DNA from: a virus
Strand: one strand, 5' to 3'
IMG/VR virus record: IMGVR_UViG_3300043410_000336
Location: 1-43,312 of that record
Length of the DNA stretch: 43,312 nucleotides
Both the position numbers and the translations under genes were made by a program. Position 1 is the stretch's first letter. Each line of letters opens with the position of its first letter. The notes under the pieces were generated by a model. The model was not told the DNA's origin. It saw nothing but the letters and a program-made list of their open reading frames with translations, and made no database searches. Of the stretch, positions 21,410-31,393 are shown piece after piece.

Positions 21410-23590
21410 TTAGTCGTTGCAATTACAGTCGCAGTTGCACGCACAGGCGCAAGCGCAGTCGCAGTTACAGTTAGAGAAGCAGTTGAACGTGCCGCAATTG
21501 CAGTTGTTGTAATTGCGATGGTATTCAGCGCCACCGATCTCGTCCGCATAGACGTAATAAGCGTCATAAACGTAGGATGAGGTAAACGGCTGATTGGTCG
21601 TTTGCGTGCCGCCAGCAAAATCATAACCAGACGGATTGCCACGGGTGATGCCCGTCACGCCCGTCCAAGTCCACCACGAGGTGTTTGGCGGGTTCCATTG
21701 TGCGGAACCGTTGCAGTTACCGTTGGCAATAGAACCACGACAATTGTTGATACGGTCGTCGTAATACTGGTTGGAGCGATTAAGCTCGCCAATGTCCGTG
21801 CCGTCAGCAATCTTGTAGCCAGTCGAACGCGCATTATCGCCCGTACCGTTGGAGCGGATGTCAGCGGTGTGGTAAACCACGCCCGTGAACGTGCCGCCCG
21901 TGGCAGGAACGCCAGCAGAACTGGCCTTGCTGTCAACATACTGTTTGGTAGCAGCCTGAAGCGCAGAGGTCGGGTCAGACGGAAGCACAAGAGCGCCCGT
22001 CATGGTGTCACCCGCCTTGTTGACAGGTGTGTAACCGATAGTCGCCTGTTTCGTCGCGAGGCCCGTGTCCACATACTGTTTCGTTGCAGCGCCAAGCGCA
22101 GCAGACGGATCAGCATTGAGGACGAGCGCACCTGTCATGGTATCGCCAGCCTTGTTGACAGGCGTGTAGGCAAACGAAGTTCCGTCCGTCCCCTTGATCG
22201 CAAGGAGATTCCAGTAGGTGTTTGACGTACCGGAAGACGGAGGCGCATTGCCTGTAGAATTAGCTACGCAAATCCACGCAGAGCCGTTGTACTGAACGAT
22301 GTCATCAACAACGTAAGTCGTGCCGGACGAGTAAGTGCCTCTCCAGTTCGCGCCCTTTGCACCGTTCGCACCAGCAGGGCCTTGAATACCCTGCGGACCT
22401 TGAGCGCCTTGCGGACCCTGCGCGCCTGTCAGGCCAGTCGGACCTTGTGGACCCGTTGCGCCTGTAGCGCCCGTGGCTCCGGTGTCGCCCTTTGGTCCCT
22501 GCGGACCAGTCGCACCAGTATCGCCCTTCGGTCCCTGAATACCTTGCGGACCTTGGATGCCTTGCTCGCCCTGCGGACCCATCGGGCCTTGCGAACCCTG
22601 CGGACCTTGTGGACCGACACCAAACGTGATGCCGTTCGACCAGTCACCAGAGGTGGACGAGTTCTTGAAATAGAGCAGACCCTGATCGGTCGCGAGATAA
22701 GAGAACTTCGCAGCGGATGCGTTGTACGTCGAGCGGCCCGACAGAAGACCAACAGCGTCAGGCTTGAAGTCAGCGCCAGCATCGCCCTTCGGACCCTGCA
22801 CGCCCTGTGCGCCCATCGGGCCAGCAGGGCCTTGGACACCAGCAGGGCCTTGTGCGCCAGCCGTGCCAGCAGGGCCAGCAGGGCCAAGCGGTCCAGCGGG
22901 GCCTGTGGGGCCAGCAGGGCCTGTGTCGCCCTTAGCGCCTGTTGCGCCTGTTGCTCCGGTGGCTCCTTGCGGTCCAGCAGGGCCTGTGGGGCCTTGCGGA
23001 CCCTGTGGGCCGATTTGTCCGGTCGCGCCTTGCGGACCCTGAGCGCCTGTCGAGCCAGTATCGCCCTTCGGTCCAGCAGGGCCAGCGGGTCCGGTTGCAC
23101 CAGCGGGGCCTACGGGTCCGGTCGGACCAGCGGGGCCAGCGACTTTCGACACGGTGTCCACATACGCTTTGGTAGCGGCATCGCTGTCGAGATAAGGCGC
23201 AGCAACATTCTTGATGCGCTTAGACTTACCATCCCAAACGCCAGAAGCGTCAGGCAGCATGGCGCGACCAGCAACGTCATTGGCTTCCTGCATGCCGTAG
23301 AGAAGCTGATTGACGGTCGCATTAAGCTGACCGCCCGTCACCGGAGCGCCGTTTGAATAAACCACCTTCGGCGTGGTCAGCGAGGTCTGTCGCTCAACAC
23401 GCATCGAAGCCCCCACCGCCAGAGCAGGAGTAACTCTGATGACGTTGGGGGACACGAAACTGTAGGTGTATGAACCAGAGCCAGAGAACGTAACAATGAC
23501 CTCTGCTTGGTCCAAGTAGCTAAACGGAACGGAATAATCGGTAGTCGTCCCGTTACCGTTATAAATTACATAGGTGTTATAAAAGGCCAT
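21410..23590 (-). CDS. Tail fibre with collagen-like repeats and Cys-alternating tip
   Basis: 726 aa, AGGA eight bases before the ATG. Residues 1-150 form a T7 gp17-type tail-binding domain ([21 protein letters not shown]). Gly-x-y collagen-like runs at about 151-273 and 326-414 flank a 50-residue insert. A carbohydrate-binding-like module follows (about 414-466, [21 protein letters not shown]), then two phage fibre repeats ([16 protein letters not shown]..., 476-510 and 521-553) and a 140-residue head. The end is exceptional: [19 protein letters not shown] closes the protein, with Cys at 697, 699, 704 and every second residue from 708 to 724. It binds the host receptor. Two radical SAM/SPASM genes downstream may modify the tip. 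Confidence 0.95.
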   Translation of the reverse strand: MAFYNTYVIYNGNGTTTDYSVPFSYLDQAEVIVTFSGSGSYTYSFVSPNVIRVTPALAVGASMRVERQTSLTTPKVVYSNGAPVTGGQLNATVNQLLYGMQEANDVAGRAMLPDASGVWDGKSKRIKNVAAPYLDSDAATKAYVDTVSKVAGPAGPTGPVGPAGATGPAGPAGPKGDTGSTGAQGPQGATGQIGPQGPQGPTGPAGPQGATGATGATGAKGDTGPAGPTGPAGPLGPAGPAGTAGAQGPAGVQGPAGPMGAQGVQGPKGDAGADFKPDAVGLLSGRSTYNASAAKFSYLATDQGLLYFKNSSTSGDWSNGITFGVGPQGPQGSQGPMGPQGEQGIQGPQGIQGPKGDTGATGPQGPKGDTGATGATGATGPQGPTGLTGAQGPQGAQGPQGIQGPAGANGAKGANWRGTYSSGTTYVVDDIVQYNGSAWICVANSTGNAPPSSGTSNTYWNLLAIKGTDGTSFAYTPVNKAGDTMTGALVLNADPSAALGAATKQYVDTGLATKQATIGYTPVNKAGDTMTGALVLPSDPTSALQAATKQYVDSKASSAGVPATGGTFTGVVYHTADIRSNGTGDNARSTGYKIADGTDIGELNRSNQYYDDRINNCRGSIANGNCNGSAQWNPPNTSWWTWTGVTGITRGNPSGYDFAGGTQTTNQPFTSSYVYDAYYVYADEIGGAEYHRNYNNCNCGTFNCFSNCNCDCACACACNCDCNCND
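21930..22180 (-). repeat. Tandem fibre repeat (two copies)
   Basis: Two copies of a unit encoding [16 protein letters not shown]-x2-DP-x3[11 protein letters not shown], the short repeat seen in many phage tail fibres, with about 75% similar DNA. Likely forms stacked trimeric beta elements before the tip. Confidence 0.8.
22345..23140 (-). repeat. Collagen-like coding repeats
   Basis: Two low-complexity blocks (about 22345-22615 and 22770-23140) made of 9-bp units of the ggaccctgc/gccagcagg type, encoding Gly-Pro-Ala/Gln/Thr triplets. Such arrays change length by slippage and recombination, so fibre length may vary between strains. Confidence 0.85.
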
Positions 23591-23602
23591 TGAATATCCT
23601 TT

Positions 23603-26600
23603 TTAGTACGGCTGCGATAAAACTTCCTTCTGTCCAGACAAGGTGCGTGCTTTTTCGTAACGCTCTTGGATCACTCTGGCGCGAAGGCCAGATTCTTCAG
23701 ACATGAGTTTCAAAATCGCAGCGTCTCTGAACCTGCTAAGAGTGTTTTTGATGACCATTGGCTGTACGCCATCGATGGATTTAGAGCCCTTCGGCATGCC
23801 GTCCATCTGCCTGTAGTCTTTCTCAAGAGCATCAAGCATCCCAAGCTCAATCGCGTAACGCTGGATGCGGTCATAATAGTATTCCTGACCGTCCTTTGTT
23901 TTTTCAGTACGCAGATCAAGATCACCAAACGCTTTCACTTTGTACGGCAAAGCAAGCGATTGCTTGATGGCCTGTTCAAGAGAAAGAGTTTTGGTTGTGA
24001 CGTATTGTTGCGTAGGAGTGAGATGGTCAAACTGTGGATTGCCTTCATTGATAGCAATACCAGTCCACAGCTTTGCTGCCTTTGCCCATTGGCTTGAGTA
24101 GGATTGCGTCATCGGCAAACCAAGGCTGTCATATTTTTTCGGAATGTCAGCGCCAGTAGGGTTGATGCGAGCCATGAGCATTTGCTCAATGGTCTGCGGA
24201 TCATATTGAGGCATGTCGAGGTTGCCGTCGAACTGCTGCATGATGCGAGGCCACACAGAGGGAACGGCAAGCCGCATTTTATCTGCCGCCAAACGTGCCA
24301 GCTTTTGGTCGTTCTTTTCAGGATCACCAAACGCTTCAGCAAAGTTGACGAATGCTTCGATGCCACCGACGAGGTTTGCGTCTTTGAAGATGCTTGCTGC
24401 TGTTCCGGTCGCAACACCAATCCAAGCTTGAACTTCCTGCATTTCCTTGTTGACGTATTCCCCCTGCCTCTTGCGGTACTCTAGTTCGGCCATGCGATCC
24501 AGAGCGTTCACATAGATTTTGAAGGGAAGAGACAACGGCTCCATGTTCTTGAACTCCCACACATACCCGTTCGGGAAGGTGATGGAGTAAGGCGTGTTCT
24601 TTTTGAGCCACTCCGTGCGGAGCTTCGGATCGGTCGGACCCGGACCTGTGATCGTTCCGTTCCCGTACATTGCGAAGAACGATGCGCCAATTGACATGGC
24701 AAGCAAATGCTCACCCTGTGCGCGAACCTGTGCGCCAACGCCGTTCAAACCGCGAAGGTCATCCATGTATTTAGGAGAGATCAGGTTGAGACCGGGAGTT
24801 ACACGGAAACCTTCCTCGTAAATACGAACAGGCGTTCTGAAGAACAACTGACCAGCCAAGCGCCAGATCGGATGCTCGTTGATCATCTTCTCAAGGGCTT
24901 GCGCCGTGCGAGAGATAGTCGTGTCACCTGAGAACGGGCGCGTGAACGCCATGTTTTCTGCGTAGGTCTTTGACGGCCCATCTTTCATCGGCGTGAAGCT
25001 GGCAGCGTCTTTAGCGAAGCGTTCGTTAACGTAAGCCTCACGTTCAGCACCTTGCAAACCACGAAGGTCAGCGTCCTGAGCAATCAGTTTGCTGATGTCC
25101 TGCGGGTCAACTTCCTTGTACATGTTCTTGCGTGCATTCAGCACAGCTTCGGCCACATATTTGTCGAGAGCCTCGCCTGTCAGTCCCTTTTCAGCGCCTG
25201 AGACAGCAGCGTTGTACTGTGCCTCAAACACCGTGTGACCAACATAGTTGAGCCGTTTGAAAAACTCGTCTGATGCCGAAAGAACGCGAGGGAAGGTTCG
25301 GATGAAACGTCCCTTCAACCCTTCAATGACTGGCGTGTGTTCCAAGATCGACGCTGGGTCGCCAGAGATCATGCTGCGTTCATATCTGAACGAAGCTTTT
25401 GCGCCATCCAGAGCAGCGGTTCGCGAGGCCCACATAGTTCCGTAGAACGAGCCTGTGGCTTTCCAAATCTCACGATCTGCAACGCCGCCACGCACGAGCG
25501 CGTTCAGCGCAGGAGTGAGGAGCGTCTTATAGATTGCGGGGATGATGTTGAGGATTAGTGACGAAGGTGCGAATACCGTGCCAATAACCGCCTCGTTGAC
25601 CGGACGAATAATGTTGTCATTGATCCATCCGTACATGCGCTTGCCCATAGCAGCGTCCTCAAAATTGGAGGCGATGCGCTTTTCAAGCTCAGTACGCTTG
25701 GTGATGATTGTGTCTGCCAATCCATGCTCGCCACGTTCGATGGCAGCGTAGTATTCTTCTGTAAGACGCTGGACCTCACGGTTTGCGTCAATCGATTGCT
25801 GGATGCGCTGCTGAATGGCAGCAAACTTTTCCTGCGCTGCGAGCTTCTGCTCCAGCGTGGCGTATTCTGGGTTGATACCCATACGTTCCAAAATGCCGTC
25901 ACGGCTCAAGCCACGGTTTGCGCCAACATACTTACCACCGACTCGCGATGCAAGGTCAGAGCCTGAACGCGACGACAGCGCCGTATCAAGATCGCCAAGT
26001 TGGGAACGAAACCTCTCAAACTGGTCCCACAGAGTTTCAGCAGCCTTACGAGCTTCTGGCGTGGTTGCTTCCTTGATAGCGGCAGCAAGCTGCTCGCCCA
26101 TTTTGTCGGTATCTTCAAAAGCGCGTTGAGCAGCAACTTTCAAAGCAGACATTTGGTCGTCGGTGAAACCAACGCCTCGCAGCATACCTTCGAGGTTCTG
26201 CGCTTCGGACGGCTTGAGTGCCTGAAGCACTCGACCGACACGGGAAATTGTGGCTGAAATCTGTTCAGCAGTCAGGCGAGCTACAGAGCCGTCAGTCAGA
26301 CGTTCGGGAACGACAGACTTGATCGCCGCAACAAGATCGTCAAGATACTTGCTGTTCGGGTTGACAGGCGGTTCAGTCGCACGCTCGACATTAGGTTCTT
26401 TAGGCGCAGCCGTAGGCTCCTTGGGAGCAACAGTCGGCTCAGGAGGAGCTTTGCGCTCGACAACCTGACCAATCTTCAGCACCTCGTCCGTGCCGTCTTT
26501 GGCAAGGCTCTTGATGTGATCGCGAACCTGACCGCCAAGCGTGTTGATCTCCGCATCGGTGAACCCTTGTGTGTTCAGCCAAGCACGGTAGTCAGCATCG

Positions 26601-27931
26601 CGTTTCGACGGATTCTTCTGCGAGGTGATGAATAGAGCGCGTTCGATGTCGCTTTCAAACTCAAGACCAAAACCTTTCTGGCCGTAGTTGTAACGAGGCT
26701 TTGCGCCAGCAAGGTCTTTAGGTAGAACGTCTGAAACAACGGGAGCCGGAGCAGCAGCGGCGGGAGCCGAAGCGTTTTCCGCTTCCTTGACAATCAGGTT
26801 GCCGCTCTCGTCAAGACCGTTGGTCGTGATTTTCTCGCGCAGTCCTTCAATACGCTGACGCAGGGCTTCAAACTCGTTATGCTCATCGACAGCTTCTGCC
26901 TTCGTTGCGAGTGTCTCTGGCGAGTCGGCAACTTTGGCAGGAGCGCCGCCTTCGGTTGCGGCATTCTCACCCATACGGGCTTCTGCCTGTGCATTCAAAC
27001 GCTGCGCCCATTTGGCAGATGCAGAACCAAGTGCGCCACCAAGTCCAAAACCAAGCAGACCAGCAATAGCCGAATGCTTGGCCGTCTGGCCCCAGTCCGT
27101 GCGTTCTTTGTATCCAGCAGATATTTCGATGCTCTGCTTCAGGTTGTCCTGATAACCAGCCACAACGGCGGTATCGATGGCGGCAACCGTGCCGACACGA
27201 ACGCCTTCACGGAGGATAGCCTTGATGCCTTCCTTGCCGATCTGCTGTCCAGCCTTGTTGAACAAGAAGCCGAAACCGAGAGACGCAACGCCTGTGTAGG
27301 TGAGCGGGTCAATCATTGCATTTGCAGCGAAACGACCAACGCCTTCAAGAGACGTATCGGTCTTTTCGTAAGCTTCCATCATGTAGAGGAAAGCTTCTTT
27401 TTCTTCCTGCGAAAAGTTTTTGCGGATGTAGGCAGCGTCGAGGCCCATGCGGACGCTGTTGTACAAAAAGCTGCCAATACGATCCATACCCCAAGCGGCA
27501 TACGCTTCGTCGCTGCCGTCGAAATTGTCGCGAGACATTTTCAACTTGAGAGCTTTTTGAGCAATGGATTTCTCAAGAGGCGTAGCGAGCGGATCGTTGA
27601 TCTGCAACTGGAGACGCTCGACCTCCTTGTCGTCGCGAACGGCGACATTTCGCATGATCTTTGACGCTTGGACGAAAAACGGATCGTCCTTAAGTTCGCT
27701 CTGCTTAGTCTTGAACTGATGAACAGTAACTTCACCAACTGCATTCTGAATGGTTGCAGCGTCTTCAGCCGCAGCGGAAGAAGGTTCAACAGGCGCAGCA
27801 ACAGGTGTCTCCTGAGTTTGGGGCGGAGAAACCTGTGCTTGCGCTGTGCGAACAGGAGGAGCAGCAACTACGCCGCCCTCCTGAGTTTCGGGAAGGTCGT
27901 AATCGCCGTTAGTGTTGTTCTGAATAGCCAT
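23603..27931 (-). CDS. Large internal virion (ejection) protein D, gp16-like
   Basis: 1442 aa, comparable to T7 gp16 (1318 aa) and at its position. It is predicted mainly helical, with several hydrophobic segments (about 205-300 and 790-820: ASLGFGFLFN, IAGLLGFGLGGALGS, SSLILNIIPAIYKTLL) and a Pro/Ala/Glu-rich linker. The C-terminal part (WLKKNTPYSITFPNGYVWEF, MEPLSLPFKIYVNALDR) matches large podovirus core proteins. I find no lytic transglycosylase motif like the one at the T7 gp16 N-terminus; cell-wall activity instead lies in the neighbouring protein. It should leave the capsid and help form the channel through which DNA enters. Confidence 0.85.
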   Translation of the reverse strand: MAIQNNTNGDYDLPETQEGGVVAAPPVRTAQAQVSPPQTQETPVAAPVEPSSAAAEDAATIQNAVGEVTVHQFKTKQSELKDDPFFVQASKIMRNVAVRDDKEVERLQLQINDPLATPLEKSIAQKALKLKMSRDNFDGSDEAYAAWGMDRIGSFLYNSVRMGLDAAYIRKNFSQEEKEAFLYMMEAYEKTDTSLEGVGRFAANAMIDPLTYTGVASLGFGFLFNKAGQQIGKEGIKAILREGVRVGTVAAIDTAVVAGYQDNLKQSIEISAGYKERTDWGQTAKHSAIAGLLGFGLGGALGSASAKWAQRLNAQAEARMGENAATEGGAPAKVADSPETLATKAEAVDEHNEFEALRQRIEGLREKITTNGLDESGNLIVKEAENASAPAAAAPAPVVSDVLPKDLAGAKPRYNYGQKGFGLEFESDIERALFITSQKNPSKRDADYRAWLNTQGFTDAEINTLGGQVRDHIKSLAKDGTDEVLKIGQVVERKAPPEPTVAPKEPTAAPKEPNVERATEPPVNPNSKYLDDLVAAIKSVVPERLTDGSVARLTAEQISATISRVGRVLQALKPSEAQNLEGMLRGVGFTDDQMSALKVAAQRAFEDTDKMGEQLAAAIKEATTPEARKAAETLWDQFERFRSQLGDLDTALSSRSGSDLASRVGGKYVGANRGLSRDGILERMGINPEYATLEQKLAAQEKFAAIQQRIQQSIDANREVQRLTEEYYAAIERGEHGLADTIITKRTELEKRIASNFEDAAMGKRMYGWINDNIIRPVNEAVIGTVFAPSSLILNIIPAIYKTLLTPALNALVRGGVADREIWKATGSFYGTMWASRTAALDGAKASFRYERSMISGDPASILEHTPVIEGLKGRFIRTFPRVLSASDEFFKRLNYVGHTVFEAQYNAAVSGAEKGLTGEALDKYVAEAVLNARKNMYKEVDPQDISKLIAQDADLRGLQGAEREAYVNERFAKDAASFTPMKDGPSKTYAENMAFTRPFSGDTTISRTAQALEKMINEHPIWRLAGQLFFRTPVRIYEEGFRVTPGLNLISPKYMDDLRGLNGVGAQVRAQGEHLLAMSIGASFFAMYGNGTITGPGPTDPKLRTEWLKKNTPYSITFPNGYVWEFKNMEPLSLPFKIYVNALDRMAELEYRKRQGEYVNKEMQEVQAWIGVATGTAASIFKDANLVGGIEAFVNFAEAFGDPEKNDQKLARLAADKMRLAVPSVWPRIMQQFDGNLDMPQYDPQTIEQMLMARINPTGADIPKKYDSLGLPMTQSYSSQWAKAAKLWTGIAINEGNPQFDHLTPTQQYVTTKTLSLEQAIKQSLALPYKVKAFGDLDLRTEKTKDGQEYYYDRIQRYAIELGMLDALEKDYRQMDGMPKGSKSIDGVQPMVIKNTLSRFRDAAILKLMSEESGLRARVIQERYEKARTLSGQKEVLSQPY

Positions 27932-27955
27932 AAATTACTAGTTCCCTTTCAATAT

Positions 27956-30829
27956 TTATCGGGCGTTTGCGGGACGCGCTGGGTTGCGAAACGGAGTAGT
28001 TCCGTTGCCGTCAGACGTTCCACCAGATGTTCCACCAGAGTTTCCGCTTGAGCGGTTAGTCACTTCCGGTCCAATCGAGGTCATCACGCCGTTCATTTCC
28101 TTACGGACTTCCTCACGCGCTGCGTCCAAGATTTTACGAAGGTCTGTGCCAATAGGATAAACGCCTGTCGATGTGATCGAATCCTTGACTGAATCGCGAA
28201 CGTGTCGTTCAAAAATGTCCTGCATCTCATTTTCAAGATCAGGACGCTTCATCAACACAATCGGACCAAGGATTTCATTACCAACGGTGTTAGTCACCAT
28301 ACTAGCAACACGCTTGGTGTAGTACTCCTGCACATCCTTCTGCTGAAGGACAGCCGAGCCGCTCATATGCGCTTCAAGCTTGTCGAGGATGGCCTTTCGA
28401 TCTGTTGGCGAAATGTCATCACGGTTCAAAATGTAGTCACGCATCATTGCGACAGTAGGCTGCTTGCCTGAGTTAACGGCTTCCGCAATCTTGTTGTCGT
28501 CAGCGAAATCCTTGTAATTCCCAATCGTCCCGGCGTTGTATATTTTGTCGAGCAGATTGTCGCGATTGCGAGCAGAAGTGGTTTCTGGGATTTCAGAGGA
28601 TTTCTGAAGGGCAATAGCCCAATCACGTTTTTCGTGATCAGGCAGTCCGTTGGCATCTTTGATCGAATCAAAATCGATTTCGCCTGTTTTACGGAACGTG
28701 TCGAGAATGCCGTTTTTCCAAGTGATTAGGTCTTCAGCTTTTTTACGCTCTTCTGCAACACGCTTACGCTCTGCCATCTTGAACTGACGGTCGATGATCT
28801 GTTCCTGCGATTTACGCAACAGGTCTCGCTCGTCCTTAGAGAGAGCATCCCAGTTGATCGCACCCTGCCTTTCATCAAGCAACGAGGGGTCGCCATACTT
28901 TTCGGCGGCGTTAACCAGAGTCGAAATCTGACGAGCCTTAGAGATTTTGCGTTTCTCAGGATCGTCCTGACCGACAAGGAAGCGAGCGTCCTCTTGATCC
29001 AAGATTTGACGGATCGCAACAGCGCGAGGCGAACGGTTGAAGCCGACAGCTTCGTCTGCCCTGATGACAGCAGAAGTAGGATCAGTCTCAACAGTCGTGC
29101 CTGTAGATGTGGCCGTAGTGCTGCCCGTTGTTGCGCGTCCGGTAGACGTAGCATCAGTTGCGGTTGTCGTGTTGCTCGCCACCACCACGTTGGGTTGGTC
29201 GAGTGATGCACGCGCACCAAGACGGCCCTTGAGCGCCTTGGCATACTCATCTTTTGGCGTTGTCGCATAGTTGCGACCGGGGCCGGGGAAGAGACCGTTG
29301 ATTGCGTCATCTAAAGTAGATGCGCTGGCAGCAGCCGGATAGTTCTTCTGAAGTTTGGCCCACCAGTCTTTCAGGCTTTCATTGGGGTCAGCATACTTAC
29401 GGAAGTCTGCATCGACCTCAATGACGCTGCCATCAGTAGCGCGTTCCTTCGTTCTGTGGGTGACACGATCACCTGTCCAATCAGCACCTGCTTTTACGCC
29501 GAAGATGTTGTTTGATTTGGATGCCAGTTCTGAGCGGCCTTCTGCCGACTCGACGGATGCTTGAGCAGCAGCAAGTTTTGCTTGCGGCTCAGGAATGCCC
29601 ATATCTCTGGCACGCTTGTAGATGTCAGTCTGAAAGCTCGTGCGGAAGTTTGAGATGTCAGCGGTGTCGAGACCTTTGGTCCTGATCAAGCTAACTGTAC
29701 TCATGCCTTCGTCGGGTTGCTTATGGCCGGGATTTACTTCGCCGTGACCATATACGGCGTTGGCAGAAAATCCGTGTTTTGCGGCCATAGTAGAAACGAG
29801 CTTGCGAGCAGCATCGACCTGAACAGGGAGGACATCCTTGTCGTCATTTGCGATAATCTCCACACCAAGCGAGTTACGGTTCGACAGCGTAGGGGCTTTG
29901 CCTCCCTTTGCTGCGTACTTTTCTCCCGGCTCAATATGCTGACCTCGCATGTTGTCAGGCAGGACTTGGTAGACCTTGCCTTCACGGTCGATCACAAAGT
30001 GAGCGGGGAAGTTTCTCTGTTTGAAAGTCTGAACAACGCCTTCAACGCTGCCACGGCCTCCGGTGTGATGGATGACGAACCCTTCCACCTTGTCCATCGG
30101 ACCAAACTGCGCCCAACGCTGTGCGGTAGCGGTGTCAACCTTGCCGGAAACATCTTCGATTTCGCCACTTGCCTCGACGCGCTGTCGGCCTGACAGCACA
30201 TCGTCAACACGGGTGTCGAGACGAATGCCCAAACCATCTTCAGCCGCTTTCTCAAGGTTCTTCACACGCTCCGCAGCGATAGTCTGCGAACGCTGGAGGA
30301 ACAGTTTGTTCATCGTGTCGAGATAGCTAGGACCGTAGAAGTGTTCCTTGCCGACACGTTCAGCTTCTGCGGCAAGACGCTTGTTCAGCGCCGCTGAGAC
30401 TTCTTCAGGAGTACGCAGATTAGGGTCTGTTGTAACTTCCTGAATGATCTTGTTGGCCTGTGTCGTGCCGTGCATGATACCGATAGTTTCGGCGGCACGG
30501 GCTTGCTGAAGAGGCGTAGCTTGCGGAAGGAGGGCTGTAACCTGATCTTTGATCGGGCTGTTGCCGTTAATCTCGTTGACAATTGACGCAGCAAGAGCTG
30601 GAACTTCCTTAAGGTCGTTCTCGTCCTGCTTTTTCTGATATTCGCCTACAGCCCCCTGAAACCTCGCGAGCGAGTCGGTAAGCTGATTAACGCTTTTCAT
30701 CCGGTCTGCGTATTCTTCACGCAAACCACGAGCGTCAACGCCATAGCTTTCACGGGGCGTAATGCGCGACTGACCAAGACCAATCGCGTCCTGACCGCCG
30801 CCATACGGATCGTTAATCTGTAGTGCCAT
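27956..30829 (-). CDS. Internal virion protein C with amidase and glucosaminidase domains
   Basis: 957 aa at the T7 gp15 position. After a helical N-terminal part comes an N-acetylmuramoyl-L-alanine amidase (Amidase_2) at about 247-385: FVIHHTGGRG (His254), then GVEIIAND and YGHGEVNPGHK (His362, His369). Next is a glucosaminidase/FlgJ-type domain at about 393-540, with Glu427 as probable catalytic acid in AAAQASVESAEGRSELASKSNNIFGVK. A Ser/Thr-rich linker (VVASNTTTATDATSTG) leads to a helical C-terminus. Both domains act on peptidoglycan, so the protein should open the wall during DNA entry. Two different wall hydrolases in one ejection protein is unusual. Confidence 0.9.
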   Translation of the reverse strand: MALQINDPYGGGQDAIGLGQSRITPRESYGVDARGLREEYADRMKSVNQLTDSLARFQGAVGEYQKKQDENDLKEVPALAASIVNEINGNSPIKDQVTALLPQATPLQQARAAETIGIMHGTTQANKIIQEVTTDPNLRTPEEVSAALNKRLAAEAERVGKEHFYGPSYLDTMNKLFLQRSQTIAAERVKNLEKAAEDGLGIRLDTRVDDVLSGRQRVEASGEIEDVSGKVDTATAQRWAQFGPMDKVEGFVIHHTGGRGSVEGVVQTFKQRNFPAHFVIDREGKVYQVLPDNMRGQHIEPGEKYAAKGGKAPTLSNRNSLGVEIIANDDKDVLPVQVDAARKLVSTMAAKHGFSANAVYGHGEVNPGHKQPDEGMSTVSLIRTKGLDTADISNFRTSFQTDIYKRARDMGIPEPQAKLAAAQASVESAEGRSELASKSNNIFGVKAGADWTGDRVTHRTKERATDGSVIEVDADFRKYADPNESLKDWWAKLQKNYPAAASASTLDDAINGLFPGPGRNYATTPKDEYAKALKGRLGARASLDQPNVVVASNTTTATDATSTGRATTGSTTATSTGTTVETDPTSAVIRADEAVGFNRSPRAVAIRQILDQEDARFLVGQDDPEKRKISKARQISTLVNAAEKYGDPSLLDERQGAINWDALSKDERDLLRKSQEQIIDRQFKMAERKRVAEERKKAEDLITWKNGILDTFRKTGEIDFDSIKDANGLPDHEKRDWAIALQKSSEIPETTSARNRDNLLDKIYNAGTIGNYKDFADDNKIAEAVNSGKQPTVAMMRDYILNRDDISPTDRKAILDKLEAHMSGSAVLQQKDVQEYYTKRVASMVTNTVGNEILGPIVLMKRPDLENEMQDIFERHVRDSVKDSITSTGVYPIGTDLRKILDAAREEVRKEMNGVMTSIGPEVTNRSSGNSGGTSGGTSDGNGTTPFRNPARPANAR

Positions 30830-30832
30830 TCA

Positions 30833-31387
30833 TTATGCCTTTCCGAAAAGCTGACTGAACGTCATCTTGTTGACATCGTAGCCTTGAGCGCCAGCCGCAC
30901 CCATGACGGCAGAGCCAGCAAGGTTGATTGCCAGACCCAACGGGTTTGGACCTTCCTTGAACGGCGTTGCGGAAATACGCTGCTTTGCTTCGGCTTCGGC
31001 AGAGTGTGTCTGCGACACGAAGCTGTCAGTAAGGTCATCGCGCTTGTTTGCGACTTTGGCTTGGTTCTCAGCGCCAATCTGGCGGGACTGAGCAATGAGG
31101 TTGTCGAGGGTGAGCGAGCCGCCAGCAATGCCCGACGAACCAGCGGACGCAGTAAGCGTTGCCTGTTCCTCGCGCTGCTTGAGCGCCGCTCTGTATCCTT
31201 CTTGATTGACGGCCTTGGAATCGTAAGCGTACTTACGCTCAAGGTCGCCATACTTCATGGAAGCGGCATATCCTGCATCACGATGGGCAGCAGCCGCATT
31301 TGCGTTGTACGCATCAGTCGCCTGTGCTTGACCAGCGTACTGGGCAATAGAAGAGACAGCCATAACTGCTGCCACCGGAGTACACAT
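30833..31387 (-). CDS. Internal virion protein B, gp14-like
   Basis: 184 aa (T7 gp14: 196 aa). The N-terminus MCTPVAAVMAVSSIAQYAG is hydrophobic, the middle is a long Ala/Gln/Glu-rich helix, and an Ala/Gly-rich membrane-like segment (LGLAINLAGSAVMGAAGAQG) comes near the end. In T7, gp14 leaves the virion first and forms the outer-membrane part of the ejection channel; the same is expected here. Four bases separate it from the protein C gene. Confidence 0.85.
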   Translation of the reverse strand: MCTPVAAVMAVSSIAQYAGQAQATDAYNANAAAAHRDAGYAASMKYGDLERKYAYDSKAVNQEGYRAALKQREEQATLTASAGSSGIAGGSLTLDNLIAQSRQIGAENQAKVANKRDDLTDSFVSQTHSAEAEAKQRISATPFKEGPNPLGLAINLAGSAVMGAAGAQGYDVNKMTFSQLFGKA

Positions 31388-31393
31388 ATTTGG

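Noticed and set aside
22382-23356. Long plus-strand ORFs opposite the fibre shaft (324 aa and others)
   Set aside because: They arise from the repetitive Gly-Pro coding DNA, have repetitive Arg/Thr/Leu composition, no ribosome site, and run against the only coding strand.
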